From Sphingobacteriaceae bacterium DW12 (GTDB lineage: Bacteria > Bacteroidota > Bacteroidia > Sphingobacteriales > Sphingobacteriaceae): a stretch of 64,000 bases of DNA. Below the pieces are notes generated by a model. That model ran no database searches. It was not told the origin of the DNA and saw only the letters and a program-made list of their open reading frames with translations. This document shows positions 27,334 through 36,909 of this stretch, one piece after another. Position 1 is the stretch's first letter, and each line of letters opens with the position of its first letter. The stretch lies in NCBI GenBank assembly GCA_000783305.1, contig JROE01000005.1, positions 124,001-188,000 of the forward strand. The letters run 5' to 3'. The translations under genes and the position numbers were made by a program.

Positions 27334-27735
27334 TTAGATAAAGCGTTTGCGCTCTGCTTCTGTCGGCATACGACAGCTGTCTTGTTTGCCAAACCACTTG
27401 TATCTGTATTTTGCTATAAAATCATAACACAGATTTCGTAGAAAGGTTGGAATGATTTTAAAAATGAATAGAAAGCTCCACGGAAATCCTAAGTCTTTAG
27501 CGATATATAAAGCAGCATTACTCTTACTGAGGATTTGACCTTCACGGATATAAAGGATGGAATCGACTTGGTGGCCAAGAAGAGATTGATAATGTTGGCC
27601 AATATCGGATTGTAAAGATGAAAAATAGAATTTGCGTCGTTTGTCCTTTCTTATGATAAGGTTAACGGTATTGTTGCATAGGTTGCAGACACCATCAAAC
27701 AAAATAATATTTTTAACTTTTGAGGTTGACATCAA
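27334..27735 (-). CDS. DCC-family (DUF393) thiol-disulfide oxidoreductase-like protein
   Basis: A 133-residue protein with the family-naming motif in LFDGVCNLCNNTVNLIIRKD (Asp, then CxxC) and the middle part FYFSSLQSDIGQ. These proteins are predicted thioredoxin-fold oxidoreductases of unproven role. The start could be either of two adjacent Met codons. It is followed on the same strand by the aldehyde dehydrogenase and is divergent from the second two-component system. Confidence 0.85.
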   Translation of the reverse strand: MMSTSKVKNIILFDGVCNLCNNTVNLIIRKDKRRKFYFSSLQSDIGQHYQSLLGHQVDSILYIREGQILSKSNAALYIAKDLGFPWSFLFIFKIIPTFLRNLCYDFIAKYRYKWFGKQDSCRMPTEAERKRFI

Positions 27736-27865
27736 TTTGATATGGATTTTTATAAAATTACGGAAAATAATAAGGAGCTATCACCATATGGACGTCAAAA
27801 AAAGCCGATTCAAATTACTGGTCGTGTTTTTTTTAGAAGAACTCGCGAATACAAAGCATTTTATC

Positions 27866-27873
27866 TAAGTTTG
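27866..27873 (+). promoter_or_regulatory. -7 element (TAAGTTTG) of the second two-component operon
   Basis: Exact TAnnTTTG match 25 bases before the response regulator ATG at 27899. Confidence 0.5.
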
Positions 27874-27898
27874 AAAATATTGGATTAAATGAAATGCT

Positions 27899-28576
27899 AT
27901 GCAGATACTACTTGTGGAAGATGACGTTAGGATTAGTGATTTTGTTGTTAAGGGGTTGGTAGAGAATGGATTTAATGTGCAACTCTGCGCTTCAGCAGAG
28001 GAGGCCAGAGAGATTGTCTTTGACACATCTTTTGACGTGATTATACTAGATGTCATGTTACCTGGAGTAGACGGTATACAGCTCACGAAGATGATTCGCT
28101 ACAAAAGCATACTGACACCGATATTAGTTTTGAGTGCCCTGAATGATACTGAAGATAAAGTCGCAGCCTTGGATAGTGGTGCCGATGATTTCTTAGTAAA
28201 GCCCTTTCATTTCAAGGAATTGATATCTCGTATCAATGCGTTGACACGACGTACCAAATATCAAAAACAGGAGATACACCAAAATGATATCTTGGTACAG
28301 GAACTGAGGATAGATCTTGACAAACATGCAGTGTACCAGCATGGCGAGAAAATAGAACTTTCGCCCAAAGAGTTGAAACTGTTGATTTATCTTGCTGAGA
28401 ATAAGAATAGAGTAGTATCCCGGACGATGATATTGAATGCTGTGTGGGGTATTAATTTTGATAATAATACCAATGTGGTGGATGTGTATATATCTTATCT
28501 CCGCAATAAAATAGATGAAAGTAAACACCAATATATACAGACTATAAAAGGAACGGGATATATGATGCAAGGATAG
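27899..28576 (+). CDS. OmpR-family response regulator of the efflux operon (CusR-like)
   Basis: A 225-residue regulator. Receiver domain about 1-115, with LLVEDDVRI, phosphoryl Asp in VIILDVMLPGVDG, LSALND and VKPFH. The winged-helix domain is about 125-225, with VDVYISYLRNKID and the wing IKGTGYMM. The kinase gene starts one base after its stop. The efflux genes just downstream, preceded by helically phased TTCTAATC repeats, are the likely target. Confidence 0.92.
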   Translation: MQILLVEDDVRISDFVVKGLVENGFNVQLCASAEEAREIVFDTSFDVIILDVMLPGVDGIQLTKMIRYKSILTPILVLSALNDTEDKVAALDSGADDFLVKPFHFKELISRINALTRRTKYQKQEIHQNDILVQELRIDLDKHAVYQHGEKIELSPKELKLLIYLAENKNRVVSRTMILNAVWGINFDNNTNVVDVYISYLRNKIDESKHQYIQTIKGTGYMMQG

Positions 28577-28577
28577 T

Positions 28578-29924
28578 ATGAACTTAAGAAAGCGACTCAC
28601 ATTTATAACCTCATTAATCTTTGGTATCATCTTCGGGATAGCCACGGTATTGATTTACTGGACTTTTTATAAATCTAGTGAACGCTCTGTTTATAACGAA
28701 TTGGAAACCACTTGCTTGGTGTCAGGGATCTATTATTTGGAGAAGGATGAGCAGTCTGATGACAAGCACAACGAGTTTAAAATACAGTTCGAAAATTTGA
28801 TTGATCGGTCCCGTGTGGCCATATATGACTCTAAAGGGGAAGTAAGGTTTGGAAGTCTAAAAAACGATAGCAATATATCTCCAGATCGACTTATGACGGT
28901 CAAGAAAAACAAAAAAGTAAGCTTTCAGTCCAATAATCATTTTTATTACGGGATGTATTACCCGGATAATCAAGGTGATTTTTATGTTTTTGTGAAAGAA
29001 AGCAATTCCGATTTTAAAGATCAGATCAATAGACTCCTCGCTATTGTCGCTGTGGTACTACTTGTGGCGTGGGTAAGTATTGTTGTACTCGCCAATGTCT
29101 TGAGCAAGATTGCCTATCGTCCAATAAAAAGGGTAGTGGAAGAGGTTAAGCACAAAGAAATTTCAACGATACACCAACCTATTTCTACCATCAATTCCGG
29201 AGATGAACTGCAAGAACTGATTGATACCTATAATTCATTGCTTCATCGGCTTTCGGAAACCTTTATCATCCAGAAGAACTTTGTGAGCTATGTATCCCAT
29301 GAATTTAGGACTCCGCTAGCTGCCATATCGGGTACTTTAGAGGTCTTTTCGCAAAAAATCCGTACTGCTGAGGAATATCAGGAGGCGACCAAGATTGCGT
29401 TGGATAATGTTGATAATCTAACGAATATATTGGACAATATGCTTATTCTAACAGAAGCCAAAAGTTCGGCATTGTCTTACCAAAAATTTAGATTGGATGA
29501 GGTGGTTTGGGACATTGTCTCCTATGCTCAAGAAAAGTTCAGCGCGCGTATCTCAGTGGATCTGCAAATTCAATATCAAGATGTACTCCATGTGTCTGGC
29601 AATGACGTGCTGATACAGCTATCCATCCAAAATTTGGTTGAGAATGCTATTAAATACTCCAACAATAAACCGGTAAGGATTCAAATATTCCAGGATAGAG
29701 GGCAGCTGATTATTCGTATTCAAGATAGTGGTATAGGTATCGCTGAGGACGACCTTCCATTAGTCGGTCAGACCTTCTATCGAGGAAAGAATATTGGAGA
29801 TATCAAGGGTAGTGGCATAGGATTATCACTGGCAAGGGTTATCTTCAAACAACATAATATTGGATTCAACTTGACATCTGATCAGCTAGGGACCATTGTA
29901 GAGCTCACTTTTCCAGTGTCCTAA
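28578..29924 (+). CDS. Sensor histidine kinase of the efflux operon (CusS-like)
   Basis: A 448-residue kinase. Membrane helices lie near 8-30 and 150-170 and flank an extracytoplasmic domain of about 120 residues. The rest is HAMP (about 170-225), H-box FVSYVSHEFRTPLAAISG, N-box NLVENAIKYSN, G1 QDSGIGIAEDD and G2 GSGIGLSLARVI. The layout is that of CusS-type metal sensors, but no clear His- or Met-rich metal site stands out in the periplasmic part, so the ligand is open. Confidence 0.9.
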   Translation: MNLRKRLTFITSLIFGIIFGIATVLIYWTFYKSSERSVYNELETTCLVSGIYYLEKDEQSDDKHNEFKIQFENLIDRSRVAIYDSKGEVRFGSLKNDSNISPDRLMTVKKNKKVSFQSNNHFYYGMYYPDNQGDFYVFVKESNSDFKDQINRLLAIVAVVLLVAWVSIVVLANVLSKIAYRPIKRVVEEVKHKEISTIHQPISTINSGDELQELIDTYNSLLHRLSETFIIQKNFVSYVSHEFRTPLAAISGTLEVFSQKIRTAEEYQEATKIALDNVDNLTNILDNMLILTEAKSSALSYQKFRLDEVVWDIVSYAQEKFSARISVDLQIQYQDVLHVSGNDVLIQLSIQNLVENAIKYSNNKPVRIQIFQDRGQLIIRIQDSGIGIAEDDLPLVGQTFYRGKNIGDIKGSGIGLSLARVIFKQHNIGFNLTSDQLGTIVELTFPVS

Positions 29925-29929
29925 TGAAA

Positions 29930-29958
29930 TTCTAATCTATTCTAATCGAATTTTAATC
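29930..29958. promoter_or_regulatory. Three direct repeats TTCTAATC, candidate response-regulator site
   Basis: TTCTAATC at 29930-29937 and 29940-29947 and TTTTAATC at 29951-29958 recur every 10-11 bases, one DNA turn. This is the spacing of OmpR-family binding sites. They lie 32 bases upstream of the -7 element for the efflux genes, which suits activation by the 27899-28576 regulator. Confidence 0.65.
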
Positions 29959-29970
29959 TAACTCAAATTC

Positions 29971-29997
29971 TTGTGTAATCTACTACGATTAGTTTTG
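29971..29997 (+). promoter_or_regulatory. Promoter of the RND efflux operon
   Basis: The -7 element TAGTTTTG is at 29990-29997, with a possible -33 TTG at 29971-29973 (spacing of 16, slightly short). Weak spacing fits a promoter that needs an activator. The transcript would start near 30004. Confidence 0.5.
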
Positions 29998-30091
29998 TCT
30001 CAAAATTAAATCGTGTGGCATGGCTGGAGAACAATTTATAAGATACTATCCGATCGAATGTGTTCGCAGTCATATCATATACTCGACGCAG

Positions 30092-31369
30092 ATGATGGAC
30101 ATGAGATATTTATTAGTTATAGGTGTATTTATATTGAGCACCTTTCATTCTTTAGCGCAGAACAATTCCAGTAGGGAACTCGCTAGGCATGAAATCGAAC
30201 AACAATTTTTGTCCGCCAATTTGACACTACTGGCAGGGAAATACCAAATTGAGCAGGCCCGTGCTGCTATTCTCCAAGCCCGATTATGGCCCAATCCTAC
30301 GTTTTCTATTTCGGAGGTCAATCTTTGGAAAAATAATCCTGCTGAAACCATGCCGCCCTTAGTCGGAAAATGGGGAAAGCATCAGCAAGTTTCAATGGAA
30401 TTGGAACAGATAATCGAGACGGCTGGTAAACGCAAGAAGCGAATTCAATTAGAGCGATTGAACTTGAAAAGTCAAGAACTGGAATTCGAGGAAACACTCC
30501 GCAACCTTAAGTTCGATTTGCGGGAGTCTATTATTGAGTTGCAGGCATTACAGGTGCAGGAGACCTTGTATCAATCTCAATTTGAATTATTCAGCAATCT
30601 CTCCGATGCTTTTTATAAGCAATGGAAAGAAGGCAATGTCAGCGAAATGGAGTATGTACGCATTCATTCGGAGATGCTATCTTTTCAGAATGAACTGACG
30701 GAAATTCGGAACGACAAGCTTATACGTATACAGAAAATCAAGACCTATATCAACTTGGATGAAGCCCCGTTGATTGTAATTGCAGATACCCTCAACATCG
30801 ATCGATTTATTACTCCCCAGCTACTTCAGTGGAAGATTGACGCCATGGAGAATAGAGCGGATTTTCGCCTTGCGAGCAATCAGGTAGAGTTGAGTAGACA
30901 ACAGCTTGCTGTAGAGGAGGCCGAGCGAAAGCCTAATGTACAATTGAATCTTGGATATGATCGAGGTGGAAACATCATGCAAGACTTTGTTGGGATTGGT
31001 GCGAGTATAGATCTTCCCATTTTCAATCGAAACCAAGGAAATGTGAAGATAGCTCGATTGGAAATCGAAAAGAGCAATGCCACACTTACACAGCATAAAC
31101 TGTCGATTGTAAACGAATTGGATGCCTCTGTTTCTAGGCTAGCTCAGTTACAATCCATCATTGAAAAGTTGGGCGGGCAATTTGAAGATCAGTTAGATCG
31201 ATCTTTAGAAAAGTATACCCGCAACTTCCAAAATCGTAATATCTCTGTCCTTGAGTTTGTAGACTTTGTGTCTTCCTATCTAGATAGTAAAAAGAATTTG
31301 ATTGACCGTAAAGAACAGTATTTGAAAACCATTGAAGAACTACAGTATGTTATTGGAAAAGATATTTAA
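30092..31369 (+). CDS. TolC-family outer-membrane efflux protein (CzcC/CusC-like)
   Basis: Outer-membrane channel of a tripartite pump. The protein has a signal peptide ending near SLAQ, then long alternating helices typical of the two OEP repeats. Notable segments are LWPNPTFSISEVN in repeat one and GASIDLPIFNRNQGNVKIA in repeat two. I chose the ATG at 30092 (MMDMRYLLVIGVF), which puts the signal peptide at the N-terminus; a start at 30020 would put 24 polar residues before it. Length is about 425 residues. First gene of the pump operon; the adaptor starts one base after the stop codon. Confidence 0.88.
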   Translation: MMDMRYLLVIGVFILSTFHSLAQNNSSRELARHEIEQQFLSANLTLLAGKYQIEQARAAILQARLWPNPTFSISEVNLWKNNPAETMPPLVGKWGKHQQVSMELEQIIETAGKRKKRIQLERLNLKSQELEFEETLRNLKFDLRESIIELQALQVQETLYQSQFELFSNLSDAFYKQWKEGNVSEMEYVRIHSEMLSFQNELTEIRNDKLIRIQKIKTYINLDEAPLIVIADTLNIDRFITPQLLQWKIDAMENRADFRLASNQVELSRQQLAVEEAERKPNVQLNLGYDRGGNIMQDFVGIGASIDLPIFNRNQGNVKIARLEIEKSNATLTQHKLSIVNELDASVSRLAQLQSIIEKLGGQFEDQLDRSLEKYTRNFQNRNISVLEFVDFVSSYLDSKKNLIDRKEQYLKTIEELQYVIGKDI

Positions 31370-31370
31370 G

Positions 31371-32474
31371 ATGAAGAAAATAAGGTATGCTCCACTTTTT
31401 ACAGCGTGGGGTCTTTCGTTGATGTCTTGTAATCAAGGCGAGGATACGACCAAATTGACTAATAAGTCTCCGGACAAATATTGCTTAAACGTAGATTTTA
31501 AGAAAAAAATAGCCCTTGAGAAGCTGTCATTGCAACCTGTGAAAGAACAAATATCGCTTACAGGGAGTATCAATTACAATGAAGATGATGTGGTTAAGTA
31601 TAGAAGTATGCTGGATGGGACGGCAGAACAGGTAACTTTTGACTTGGGACAATTTGTTAAAAAAGGGCAGGTATTGGCTACGGTACGGAGTATTTCGGTA
31701 AATGATATGTCCAATGAGCGGCAAGGGTTGGTTAATCAGATTGCTTTAACCAGGCAAAAGGTCTTGTCCACGCAAAGTATGTTCAACGATGGCTTAGCTT
31801 CAGCTAGAGATGTGGATGAGATTAACGTCGAACTTACCAATCTAGATGCGACATTACGGCGTTTAGACGCCAACATGGATTTGTACAATGCCACGGCAGA
31901 TAAGGGTGTTTTTCAGATAAAGGCTCCAAAAGATGGCTATATCGTGGAAAAGAATATCAATACGGGAGCCAATATCAATAATGAGGAACAGTTGTTTGCG
32001 CTGAGTAATCTCAAGCAAGTGTGGGTGATGGTCAATATCTATGCAAACAACCTACAATATGTAAAGAATGGTGCTGCGGTTACGGTCAAAACATTAGCTT
32101 ATCCAAATGAGGTATTCAGTGGTAAGATACAACAGATTTCTAACGTGTTCGATCAGGAAGAAAGGGTGTTAAAGGCGCGTGTTTTGTTGGACAATAGTGA
32201 CCTGAGATTGAAACCCGGAATGAGTGCAGATGTCATTATCAACAAAGCCACTTTAATGGATGAAAAGCTCGTAGCTATTCCTAATCATGCTATTATCTTC
32301 AATAATAATCAAAAATACGCGGTGGTATACAACGGAGATTGTGACCTGTTAGTGATGCCCATAAAGCCTGTGGCAGAGAATAATGAATATACATTTGTAC
32401 GAGAGGGGTATAAAGAGGGAGATCAGATCATCACCCGGAATGAATTGATTGTCTTTGAAGAGTTGATGAAATAA
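31371..32474 (+). CDS. RND efflux periplasmic adaptor (CzcB/CusB-like)
   Basis: Membrane-fusion protein that links the inner pump with the outer channel. The lipobox LMSC (Cys about 19 from the chosen ATG) marks it as a lipoprotein. The barrel-sandwich lipoyl part (SMLDGTAEQVTFDLGQFVKKGQVLATV and FQIKAPKDGYIVEKNI) surrounds a helical hairpin. It continues with the beta-barrel (VWVMVNIYANNLQYV) and the membrane-proximal domain. I chose the ATG at 31371 (MKKIRYAPL) over the upstream TTG at 31332. It ends one base before the pump gene. Length 367 residues. Confidence 0.9.
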   Translation: MKKIRYAPLFTAWGLSLMSCNQGEDTTKLTNKSPDKYCLNVDFKKKIALEKLSLQPVKEQISLTGSINYNEDDVVKYRSMLDGTAEQVTFDLGQFVKKGQVLATVRSISVNDMSNERQGLVNQIALTRQKVLSTQSMFNDGLASARDVDEINVELTNLDATLRRLDANMDLYNATADKGVFQIKAPKDGYIVEKNINTGANINNEEQLFALSNLKQVWVMVNIYANNLQYVKNGAAVTVKTLAYPNEVFSGKIQQISNVFDQEERVLKARVLLDNSDLRLKPGMSADVIINKATLMDEKLVAIPNHAIIFNNNQKYAVVYNGDCDLLVMPIKPVAENNEYTFVREGYKEGDQIITRNELIVFEELMK

Positions 32475-32475
32475 C

Positions 32476-35400
32476 ATGAAGAAATTTGTCCAAAATATTG
32501 TAGCCTTTTCCCTTAGGCATTCCTTGGTCGTGATTTTTGCGACAGTAGCGATGTTGTTTGTTGGAATTTATGCTTATATCCATACCCCGATTGAAGCTTT
32601 CCCGGATGTGACCAATACTCGAGCACGGATTATTACACAGTGGCCTGGCCGGAGTGCTGAAGAAATTGAAAAGTTTGTGACATTGCCCATCTCAAAAGAG
32701 ATGAACACCATCCCAAAAAAATCTCAGGTCAGGTCGATTTCGTTATTTGGATTATCGGTTGTGACAGTGCAATTTGATGATGAAGTGGATGATTTTTATG
32801 CACAGCAATATGTTGCCAATAGGATGAATGGGGTTGATTTGCCAGATGGTGCACACAGCGAGATTGAACCACCTTATGGTGCTACGGGCGAAATTTTTAG
32901 ATACATTATTAAGAGTGATTTACCTATTAAGGAAGTGTCTGCAATCCAAGATTGGACTATAGAGCGTGAATTGGTATCGGTTGCTGGTGTGGCAGACGTG
33001 GTCAGTTTTGGCGGTGAGGAGAAAATATATGAAATCAAGATTAACCCTACCGAGCTGGCAAACTACAACTTGTCTCCCTTGGATGTATACGAAGCCGTAT
33101 CCCGTTCTAATATTAATGTAGGTGGAGATGTTATTCAGCAAGGCAATCAAGCCTATGTGGTGCGTGGTGTAGGGCTGCTTGATAAGATAGAAGATATTGG
33201 TAACATCTTGGTCAAAGTCAATGGATCTACTCCTATCTTGATTAAGCATGTGGCCGAGGTCCAGATTTCTGCCAAACCTAGACTCGGGCAAGTTGGATAC
33301 AATGATGAGGACGATTTAGTCGAAGGGATAGTAGTCATGCTGCGAGGCGAGAATCCGTCTGAGGTCATTGGTCGTTTAAAAGAAAAAATTGAAGATCTCA
33401 ATACTCGTATTTTACCGAAGAATGTACAACTTATCCCCATTGTGGATCGAACAAAACTGGTGGACAATACGGTGCATACTGTCTCTAAAAACTTAGTAGA
33501 GGGCATCTTGTTGGTCTCGTTTATCGTATTCATCTTTTTGTACAATTGGAAGACGACGTTTATCGTAGCGTCGGTCATCCCATTGGCCTTCCTATTTGCG
33601 ATTATCATGCTACGAATACAAGGGTTGCCTGCTAACCTTATCTCAATGGGCTCTCTCGATTTTGGTTTGCTACTGGAGGGCACGCTCGTCATCGTGGAGA
33701 CCGTATTTGTGGCGATGGAGCGGGAGTCCCACCGACTAGGTGTAGCCCGCTTTAATAAGATGTCGAAATTAGGAATAATCAAGAAGAGCGCGGGGTCCGT
33801 CGCAAGTTATATATTCTTTGCTTTATTGATTCTAATAGTTGCCCTTTTGCCTATCTTCTCCTTTCAAAAAGTAGAAGGCAAAATGTTTTCGCCATTGGCG
33901 TTTACTTTAGGATATGCCTTGTTGGGTTCTTTGATTTTGAGCCTCACTTATGTACCTGCGATGTGTAAGTATCTACTTAATAAGAATATCAGTGAGAAGG
34001 AGAATGCCATATCTAGATTCTTTGGAAGGCATGTGTTTAGTTTCTTTAAGCTCGCATTTAAGCATAAGAAGTGGACGATTGGCTTATTTCTGTTTATTCT
34101 TATCGGGTCCGCTGTACGGTTTCACTTCTATGGTTCGGAATTCCTTCCTAAGCTCAATGAAGGTGCCATCTACATTAGAGCGACACTGCCTAATAGTATC
34201 AATCTGGACGAATCTGTAGAGCTGACTAAAGAGATGAAGACAATGCTTAGGGATGATTTTGATGAAATAGATTTCATTATGACCCAGACCGGAAGGCCTA
34301 ACGATGGGACAGACCCTACTGGATTTTTTAATATCGAATTCAATATTGAATTAAAGCCCCATCAAGAATGGAGGAACAAAATCTCAAAAGATGAATTGAT
34401 CCAGCAGATGCGGGATAAGCTGCAGCAGTATCCAGGTATCAACTTTGGATTTAGTCAACCTATTCAGGATAATGTAGAGGAATATGTTGCAGGTGTCAAG
34501 AGCCCATTGGTGATTAAGATATTTGGTGACAATCTGTATGATTTGGAAAAGAAAGCATTTCAAGTTGCCAATACGATTGAATCTGTCGACGGGATTACCG
34601 ATGTCAATGTCTTTAAGAATATTGGTCTACCTGAGTTGAGGATACAGCTACACGATTCTAAAATGGCCAAGTATGGTGTATCCACCCAAGACGTACAGTC
34701 CGTCATTGAGATGACTATCGGAGGACAGTCTGCGACTACATTCTATGAGAACGAACGCATGTTTGATGTGAGGTTACGTTTTCAGAAGGAATATCGTGAT
34801 AATCCCGAAAAGATTGGTAATATCTTGATTCCAACAATGAACGATCAACGTGTTCCTCTTCGCGAAATTGCAACGATAGATTACCATACTGGGCCGGCAT
34901 TTATATATAGAGAGGGTAATTCTCGATATATTGGTATAGGATTCAATATTGAAGGCCGCGACTTGGGAAGTACAATTGTAGAGGCTAAAGTAAAAGTCGA
35001 GAAGGAAATATCACTTGCCAAAGAGAATAAATTGGTATGGGCAGGAGAGTTTGAGAGTAAAGAAAGGGCTTCCAAGCAATTGATGATGGTTGTCCCTGTC
35101 TCACTGGTACTCATTCTTCTCTTGTTGTATGCTAATTTTGGAAATGGGAAGGATACCTTAATTTCAGCAATCACACTACCTTTTGCTTTTATTGGTGGGT
35201 TTATTTCATTATGGGTGACAGGGACTATCTTTGGTATCTCTGCAGGTATCGGATTTATTATTTTGTTTGGAGTCGCGACCATAGATGGTATTGTATTGAT
35301 AGGTGTGATGAAGGACAATCTAAAGGCGAAAATGAGTCTCCAAGAGTCAATTTATAGCGGCGTGAAGAGCCGGATTAGACCTGTCGTCATGATTGCACTC

Positions 35401-35568
35401 ATGGGGTCAATGGGGTTGCTCCCCGCAGCATTATCGAGTGGAATGGGGTCTGAGATCCAAAAACCCCTCGCCATTATGATTGTCGGCGGTTTGATTATCT
35501 GCCTTATCCTGTCTGTGGCTGTGTTGCCGATATTATTCTATTACGCATATCGAAAGGAATATAGTTAA
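32476..35568 (+). CDS. Heavy-metal-type RND efflux pump (CzcA/CusA-like)
   Basis: A 1030-residue proton-driven inner-membrane pump with the RND layout: TM1 (about 12-30), a large periplasmic loop, TM2-6, a second loop and TM7-12. The early part (PIEAFPDVTNTRARIITQWPGRSAEEIEKFVTLPI) is typical of the HME class. The TM4 proton-relay motif reads GSLDFGLLLEGTLVIVE, where the usual second Asp of HME pumps is Glu. The substrate (Cu, Zn, Co or something else) cannot be assigned. Third gene of the pump operon. Confidence 0.92.
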   Translation: MKKFVQNIVAFSLRHSLVVIFATVAMLFVGIYAYIHTPIEAFPDVTNTRARIITQWPGRSAEEIEKFVTLPISKEMNTIPKKSQVRSISLFGLSVVTVQFDDEVDDFYAQQYVANRMNGVDLPDGAHSEIEPPYGATGEIFRYIIKSDLPIKEVSAIQDWTIERELVSVAGVADVVSFGGEEKIYEIKINPTELANYNLSPLDVYEAVSRSNINVGGDVIQQGNQAYVVRGVGLLDKIEDIGNILVKVNGSTPILIKHVAEVQISAKPRLGQVGYNDEDDLVEGIVVMLRGENPSEVIGRLKEKIEDLNTRILPKNVQLIPIVDRTKLVDNTVHTVSKNLVEGILLVSFIVFIFLYNWKTTFIVASVIPLAFLFAIIMLRIQGLPANLISMGSLDFGLLLEGTLVIVETVFVAMERESHRLGVARFNKMSKLGIIKKSAGSVASYIFFALLILIVALLPIFSFQKVEGKMFSPLAFTLGYALLGSLILSLTYVPAMCKYLLNKNISEKENAISRFFGRHVFSFFKLAFKHKKWTIGLFLFILIGSAVRFHFYGSEFLPKLNEGAIYIRATLPNSINLDESVELTKEMKTMLRDDFDEIDFIMTQTGRPNDGTDPTGFFNIEFNIELKPHQEWRNKISKDELIQQMRDKLQQYPGINFGFSQPIQDNVEEYVAGVKSPLVIKIFGDNLYDLEKKAFQVANTIESVDGITDVNVFKNIGLPELRIQLHDSKMAKYGVSTQDVQSVIEMTIGGQSATTFYENERMFDVRLRFQKEYRDNPEKIGNILIPTMNDQRVPLREIATIDYHTGPAFIYREGNSRYIGIGFNIEGRDLGSTIVEAKVKVEKEISLAKENKLVWAGEFESKERASKQLMMVVPVSLVLILLLLYANFGNGKDTLISAITLPFAFIGGFISLWVTGTIFGISAGIGFIILFGVATIDGIVLIGVMKDNLKAKMSLQESIYSGVKSRIRPVVMIALMGSMGLLPAALSSGMGSEIQKPLAIMIVGGLIICLILSVAVLPILFYYAYRKEYS

Positions 35569-35605
35569 CAAAAAGGGACTCATTGAGTCCCTTTTTGTTA
35601 ACTAT
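35561..35605. terminator. Perfect palindromic bidirectional terminator
   Basis: The 20 bases at 35561-35580 are the exact reverse complement of 35586-35605, with loop CATTG. The repeat overlaps the last codons and stops of both convergent genes, the RND pump and ribBA, and has A5/T5 tracts. Confidence 0.95.
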
Positions 35606-36816
35606 AGATTCTTCATGATGGTGTGACCCATACGGTCACGTTTTGTTTTGAGATACTCTTCATTGTATTTGTTGGCTTCGATCTCGATGGGTACATTTTC
35701 GATAATCTCCAGGCCATAACCTACCAGTCCAGCTCTCTTAGTTGGATTGTTGGACATCAACCGCATCTTAGTGACACCCAAGCTTCTCAAAATCTGAGCC
35801 CCTACACCATAGTCGCGAAGATCGGCTTTGAACCCTAATTGGAGATTGGCATCAACTGTATCTACACCACTTTCTTGCAGTTTGTAGGCGTGTAGTTTGT
35901 TGATTAGTCCAATTCCACGACCTTCCTGATTCATATATACTATAACACCTTTTCCTTCCGCTTGAATCATTTGCATCGCTTTGTGTAACTGTGGTCCACA
36001 ATCACATCTGCATGAGCCAAAGATGTCTCCTGTCATACATGAACTGTGTACGCGTACCAAAATAGGTTCTTCTTCATTCCAGCCACCTTTAAATAGAGCT
36101 AGGTGCTGCGCTCCTGTATCCTTCTGTGTGTAGGCTTTCAATTTAAACTCACCAAATTCAGTTGGCATGTTGACAGTGACCTCTTCTTCAATTAGAGAGT
36201 CATGTTTTAATCTGTATTCAATAAGATCTTCAATACTGACGATTTTGAGGTCGAAGCGTTTGGCAACTTCAATAAGTTCTGGTAATCTAGCCATCTCACC
36301 ATCTTCTTTCAATATTTCGACCAATACCCCAGCAGGCTCAAATCCAGCGAGACGAGCTAAGTCGACAGTAGCTTCGGTATGGCCGGTACGACGAAGTACG
36401 CCACCATCTTTTGCAATAAGTGGAAATATATGCCCTGGACGTCCTAGTTCCTCTGGACGGATATTGGGATCTATAAGCGCTTTAATAGTTTTTGAACGAT
36501 CTGAAGCAGAGATTCCCGTAGTACAGCCATAGCCTTGTAGATCTACCGAAACGGTAAAGTTTGTTTCATATACTGCAGTATTTTGGCCCACCATTAGTTC
36601 AAGCCCCAATTCATTACAACGTTCTTGGGTCAACGGTGCACATACCAAACCCCTACCGTGCGTAGCCATGAAATTAATGATTTCCGGAGTAGCATTGCGT
36701 GCGGCTGTTACAAAGTCACCTTCATTTTCGCGGTCTTCGTCATCTACTACAATAATGACTTTTCCAGCTTGTATGTCAGCGATTGCTTCTTCAATCGTAT
36801 TGAGTTTAATATCCAT
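35602..36816 (-). CDS. ribBA: Bifunctional DHBP synthase / GTP cyclohydrolase II
   Basis: Catalyses both first steps of riboflavin synthesis. The N-terminal half (about 1-200) is 3,4-dihydroxy-2-butanone-4-phosphate synthase, with [14 protein letters not shown] and the [14 protein letters not shown] segment. The C-terminal half (about 205-404) is GTP cyclohydrolase II, with zinc Cys residues in [20 protein letters not shown] and the [13 protein letters not shown] motif. The length of 404 fits the fused enzyme. No FMN riboswitch was seen upstream. Confidence 0.97.
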   Translation of the reverse strand: MDIKLNTIEEAIADIQAGKVIIVVDDEDRENEGDFVTAARNATPEIINFMATHGRGLVCAPLTQERCNELGLELMVGQNTAVYETNFTVSVDLQGYGCTTGISASDRSKTIKALIDPNIRPEELGRPGHIFPLIAKDGGVLRRTGHTEATVDLARLAGFEPAGVLVEILKEDGEMARLPELIEVAKRFDLKIVSIEDLIEYRLKHDSLIEEEVTVNMPTEFGEFKLKAYTQKDTGAQHLALFKGGWNEEEPILVRVHSSCMTGDIFGSCRCDCGPQLHKAMQMIQAEGKGVIVYMNQEGRGIGLINKLHAYKLQESGVDTVDANLQLGFKADLRDYGVGAQILRSLGVTKMRLMSNNPTKRAGLVGYGLEIIENVPIEIEANKYNEEYLKTKRDRMGHTIMKNL

Positions 36817-36909
36817 TTTATATTAAGAAATAATCAATTTTTTTACAAAGTTAGAGCTGTTATACATATCATTTATAACCCTCTTGTCAAATTATTTAAA
36901 TCTTTCGAT

